Positions 5,381-7,903 of a stretch of 7,903 nt of DNA are shown here, in pieces (the first letter of the stretch is position 1; every line of letters starts with the position of its first letter). The stretch is from JAUMXJ01 sp041781135 (GTDB taxonomy: Bacteria; Bacillota; Clostridia; Peptostreptococcales; Acidaminobacteraceae), in contig JBHAZV010000049.1 in the NCBI GenBank assembly GCA_041781135.1, forward strand, positions 1-7,903. The letters are read 5' to 3'. The notes beneath the pieces were generated by a model, which was not told where the DNA came from, ran no database searches, and saw nothing but the letters and a program-made list of their open reading frames with translations. The position numbers and the translations under genes are program-made.

Positions 5381-7077
5381 ATTTCGTACATCGACCTAAA
5401 CAGACCACCCTTCGCCATAAGCTCATCCGGCGAACCCATCTCTACTATACGACCGTCTTTTAGCACCACTATCTTGTCCGCCCCTGCGACGGTCCTCATC
5501 CTATGGGCGATAATAATTACAGTCTTTCCGGCGACAAGCTCAGAAAGCGCCTCCTGCACAAGGCTTTCGTTCTCGACATCGAGGCTTGCCGTCGCTTCGT
5601 CCAAGAGAATAACCGGCGCATCCTTAAGCATCGCCCTCGCTATGGAAATTCGCTGCCTTTCGCCGCCGGACAACCTCTCGCCATTCTCGCCCACGAGCGT
5701 ATTATAGCCATCCTTAAGTCGGCTTACAAACTCGTCGCATCGCGCCATTTTGCTTACACGCAGCACTTCCTCGTCAGTCGCGCCCTTTTTGCCGAGCCGG
5801 ATATTGTCCATAACGCTGGCATTAAAGAGGGTCACATCCTGAAATACTATCGAATAGCTCTTAAGAAGCTCCTCGGGGTCGATTTCTCCTATATTCTCTC
5901 CGCCCAGAAGTATCCTGCCGCCGTCGATATCCCAAAACCTCGCCGCAAGCTTGGCGAGCGTGGTCTTGCCGCTTCCGCTCGGCCCGACAAGCGCAGTAAC
6001 TTCTCCCTGCTTCGCTTCAAACGTTACACCATCTATAACCTGAACTCCGTCCTCATACGAGAACCTGACATCTTCAAAGCTGATATCGTAGTTCTTAGGC
6101 GAAAAATTCTCACTTCCCTCCTGCACCGGAGTTTCGCTGATTTCCCTTAGGCGCACCATCATAGAATCAAGGAACAGCAGCATTGAGAGATTATTGAACG
6201 TTCCGATAATCGGGTTGTAGACACTCACCGACAACATCATGTACGTCACGAGCATCAAAAGCGAGGTCTGGCCGCTAAAATACATATGAGCGCCCACTAC
6301 CGCGACAGACACTATTCCGAATTTAAGCAGGAACGCCGCAATATTTATAGCCGCTCCCGCAAAAAGCTCGCTGCTTATTTTTATTTTCTGTTCCCTGTCG
6401 AGTTTATTGCCAAATTCTTCCAAAAACTCATCTTCAAGCCCGTACGATTTAAGCTCATGGACAGTGTCTATTCCCTCCTGCAGCGAATCTATGATTTCGC
6501 GTTTTATCGAAAAACCCTCCTCGTACGCCTTCTTCTGCCTGCGCCTCGAAAGACTGAACACAAAGTATGCAACCGGAATGACCCAAACCACAGCAAGGCC
6601 GAGAATCGGGTTATAGCAGATGAGCATAATAGAAATTAGTATCATAAAGAGTATTGTTGCATACAGCTGCGGAACTGCATGAGAAAAAATTTCCTCGTAT
6701 GCCGTCAGGTCGCTCATTATAGTGGCGCTCAGATCAGCGATATCTCTCCGCCCGAAGTATGAGAGCGGAAGCTTTTTAAGCCTGTTTGCAGCTTTCACCC
6801 TATGTGCCTTTGCTTCGTCATAAACCGCCGCGTAGAGGTGCATATAATCATTTCGCGCAAGGGCAAACATCGCAACATACATAGTAACTATTATCGCTAT
6901 GTATTGCCACAACTGCAGCTCTGGGCTTCCCTCCAAAAACTGCGAAATAAACATAAATCCTAAAACAGCCGGAAAAATCGAGCCGACAAGACTGACAAAG
7001 TGCCAGATTACCGCACGCGAAAGCCTTGCCGCGCCCTCGTCAGTCATATTGTATTTTTGCTTAAAAAAATTTTTCAT
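5365..7077 (-). CDS. ABC transporter, fused permease and ATPase (half-transporter)
   Basis: This 570-residue exporter-fold half-transporter has an N-terminal membrane domain with about six helices (approximately 22-46, 55-76, 137-156, 158-177, 240-265 and 270-292) and a C-terminal ATPase domain from about 331. The ATPase is complete: A-loop Tyr341, Walker A GPSGSGKTT (365-373), Q-loop Gln413, signature LSGGERQ (469-475), Walker B VILLDE (489-494) with catalytic Glu494, D-loop SLD (498-500) and H-loop His525. The ATG at 7077 is preferred; it lies two bases after the upstream stop with GGTGGGG just before it, whereas an earlier in-frame ATG at 7098 overlaps the upstream gene and lacks a site. 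Tight spacing with another half-transporter indicates a heterodimer. The membrane domain reminds me of the YbtPQ/IrtAB group, suggesting siderophore or metal handling, but drug or lipid export is equally possible. Confidence 0.9.
   Translation of the reverse strand: MKNFFKQKYNMTDEGAARLSRAVIWHFVSLVGSIFPAVLGFMFISQFLEGSPELQLWQYIAIIVTMYVAMFALARNDYMHLYAAVYDEAKAHRVKAANRLKKLPLSYFGRRDIADLSATIMSDLTAYEEIFSHAVPQLYATILFMILISIMLICYNPILGLAVVWVIPVAYFVFSLSRRRQKKAYEEGFSIKREIIDSLQEGIDTVHELKSYGLEDEFLEEFGNKLDREQKIKISSELFAGAAINIAAFLLKFGIVSVAVVGAHMYFSGQTSLLMLVTYMMLSVSVYNPIIGTFNNLSMLLFLDSMMVRLREISETPVQEGSENFSPKNYDISFEDVRFSYEDGVQVIDGVTFEAKQGEVTALVGPSGSGKTTLAKLAARFWDIDGGRILLGGENIGEIDPEELLKSYSIVFQDVTLFNASVMDNIRLGKKGATDEEVLRVSKMARCDEFVSRLKDGYNTLVGENGERLSGGERQRISIARAMLKDAPVILLDEATASLDVENESLVQEALSELVAGKTVIIIAHRMRTVAGADKIVVLKDGRIVEMGSPDELMAKGGLFRSMYEMQQAG
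5929..5950. repeat. 22-base repeat within the ATPase domain, copy 1
   Basis: This stretch, which encodes the conserved AARFWD segment just after Walker A, is identical over 22 bases to positions 7665-7686 in the neighbouring ATPase domain. The two genes are paralogues, so it reflects shared ancestry, strong constraint or occasional gene conversion, not a mobile element. Confidence 0.6.
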
Positions 7078-7079
7078 AA

Positions 7080-7903
7080 CTACCCCACCAATTTCCATTC
7101 GATAGATTTCAGGTATTCATCCCACATTCTACTGTAGATGCCGCCTTTGGCGAGCAGCTCCGAGTGCGAGCCCGCCTCTGCAATTTTTCCGCTGTCTATC
7201 ACCAGAATCCTGTCGGCGTCGACAACGGACGAAAGCCTGTGCGCTATCATCAGAGTCGTCTTGCCTTGCAAAAGCTCCTTGAATGAAGCCTGTATCGCGT
7301 GTTCGTTTTCCGGATCCGCGAATGCCGTCGCCTCGTCAAGCAGAACAATAGGTGCATTTTTCAAAATAGCGCGCGCAATCGCAATCCTCTGCGCCTCACC
7401 GCCCGAAAGATATGTACCCTTGGTGCCAAGCATAGTATCAAGTCCGCTCTCAAGCCCGCTGACCACGTCGTAAACGCTCGCTTTTTTGAGCGCGTCCACT
7501 AATTCCGCTTCAGAAGCGTCGCGCCTTGCAAGCATAAGATTTTCTCTAATGGTTTTCTTAAAAAGCGACGAATTTTGGAACACAAATGATATGCGGCTCA
7601 TCAAATCGCGCTTGCCATATTTTTTTATATTAATTCCGTCGATCAGCACCTCGCCGTCATCTACATCCCAAAACCTCGCCGCAAGCCTTGCGATAGTGGT
7701 CTTGCCTCCACCGCTCGGTCCCACGAGCGCTACTCGCTCGCCTTTATTCACCTTGAAGCTGATATTTTCAAGAACGCTTCCCTCATTTTTATCATACGAA
7801 AAACTGACATTTCGGAACTCAATTCCTTCTGATCCGGCTTCGATTTCGGCGTCGGGACTGTATTCAAGTTCCGGAAAATCAATCATTTCTTCAATTTTTT
7901 GAA
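7080..7903 (-). CDS. ABC half-transporter, C-terminal ATPase part (runs off the edge)
   Basis: The frame is open to the window end, and the in-frame Met at 7886 is internal to the linker, not a start; the membrane domain should lie beyond the edge. The visible 270-odd residues are one complete ATPase domain. Counting from that Met, they hold Tyr31 of the A-loop, Walker A GPSGGGKTT (56-64), Gln104, signature LSGGEAQR (160-167), Walker B IVLLDE (180-185) with Glu185, and His216. The D-loop region reads ATAFADPENE (186-195) instead of the commoner ATASLD, a form I associate with YbtP/IrtA-like transporters. No catalytic residue is missing, so with the downstream partner both ATP sites would be canonical. 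The gene ends two bases before the next start, so the two products are almost certainly co-translated as a heterodimer. Confidence 0.9.
   Translation of the reverse strand, partial: QKIEEMIDFPELEYSPDAEIEAGSEGIEFRNVSFSYDKNEGSVLENISFKVNKGERVALVGPSGGGKTTIARLAARFWDVDDGEVLIDGINIKKYGKRDLMSRISFVFQNSSLFKKTIRENLMLARRDASEAELVDALKKASVYDVVSGLESGLDTMLGTKGTYLSGGEAQRIAIARAILKNAPIVLLDEATAFADPENEHAIQASFKELLQGKTTLMIAHRLSSVVDADRILVIDSGKIAEAGSHSELLAKGGIYSRMWDEYLKSIEWKLVG
7665..7686. repeat. 22-base repeat within the ATPase domain, copy 2
   Basis: This is the matching copy in the upstream half-transporter, in the same orientation and protein context (AARFWD after Walker A) as 5929-5950. The flanking bases diverge quickly, in keeping with old paralogy and a locally conserved codon choice. 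Confidence 0.6.

Noticed and set aside
7078..7098. Start of the second ABC gene at 7098
   Set aside because: It would overlap the preceding gene and has no ribosome binding site. The ATG at 7077 sits two bases after the stop with a G-rich site directly upstream.

Overview
The window looks like a chromosomal segment from a moderately A+T-rich Firmicute, most likely an anaerobic member of the Clostridia. I infer this from strong AGGAGG-type ribosome binding sites, short intergenic regions with hairpin/U-tract terminators, a VanW-family protein, a short (ACT-less) SerA next to a class V aminotransferase and a DUF1015 protein, and a tandem pair of ABC half-transporters. No rRNA, tRNA, CRISPR array, insertion sequence or phage gene is visible.

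Layout. A VanW-family gene (216-1064) is the only plus-strand gene. It has its own close promoter, with an inverted repeat abutting the -35. It converges on an AhpC-type peroxiredoxin gene (1172-1738, minus), and a strong hairpin between the two stops is best formed in the peroxiredoxin transcript. Next, all on the minus strand, is a three-gene unit read from high to low coordinates: class V aminotransferase (5196-4123), SerA-like dehydrogenase (4096-3185) and DUF1015 protein (3184-1937). It has a candidate promoter around 5262-5336 and a terminator at 1840-1869. Upstream of it, also minus, are two ABC half-transporters two nucleotides apart: a complete permease/ATPase (7077-5365) and the C-terminal ATPase part of its partner, which runs off the right edge (7903-7080).

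How the genes work together. The aminotransferase and SerA-like enzyme match the two steps from 3-phosphoglycerate to phosphoserine. The third gene begins on the base after the serA stop codon, which suggests translational coupling, yet it is not a recognised phosphoserine phosphatase. DUF1015 carries an invariant-looking DGHHR motif resembling the ParB/sulfiredoxin-fold motif found in free-serine kinases. This makes it the most interesting protein here: it may act on serine or phosphoserine, but that is inference. The ABC pair probably forms a heterodimer with two canonical ATP sites and resembles the exporter-fold YbtPQ/IrtAB group, which would suggest siderophore or metal traffic; its substrate cannot be read from the sequence. 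The rest of the window is ordinary housekeeping or accessory content.
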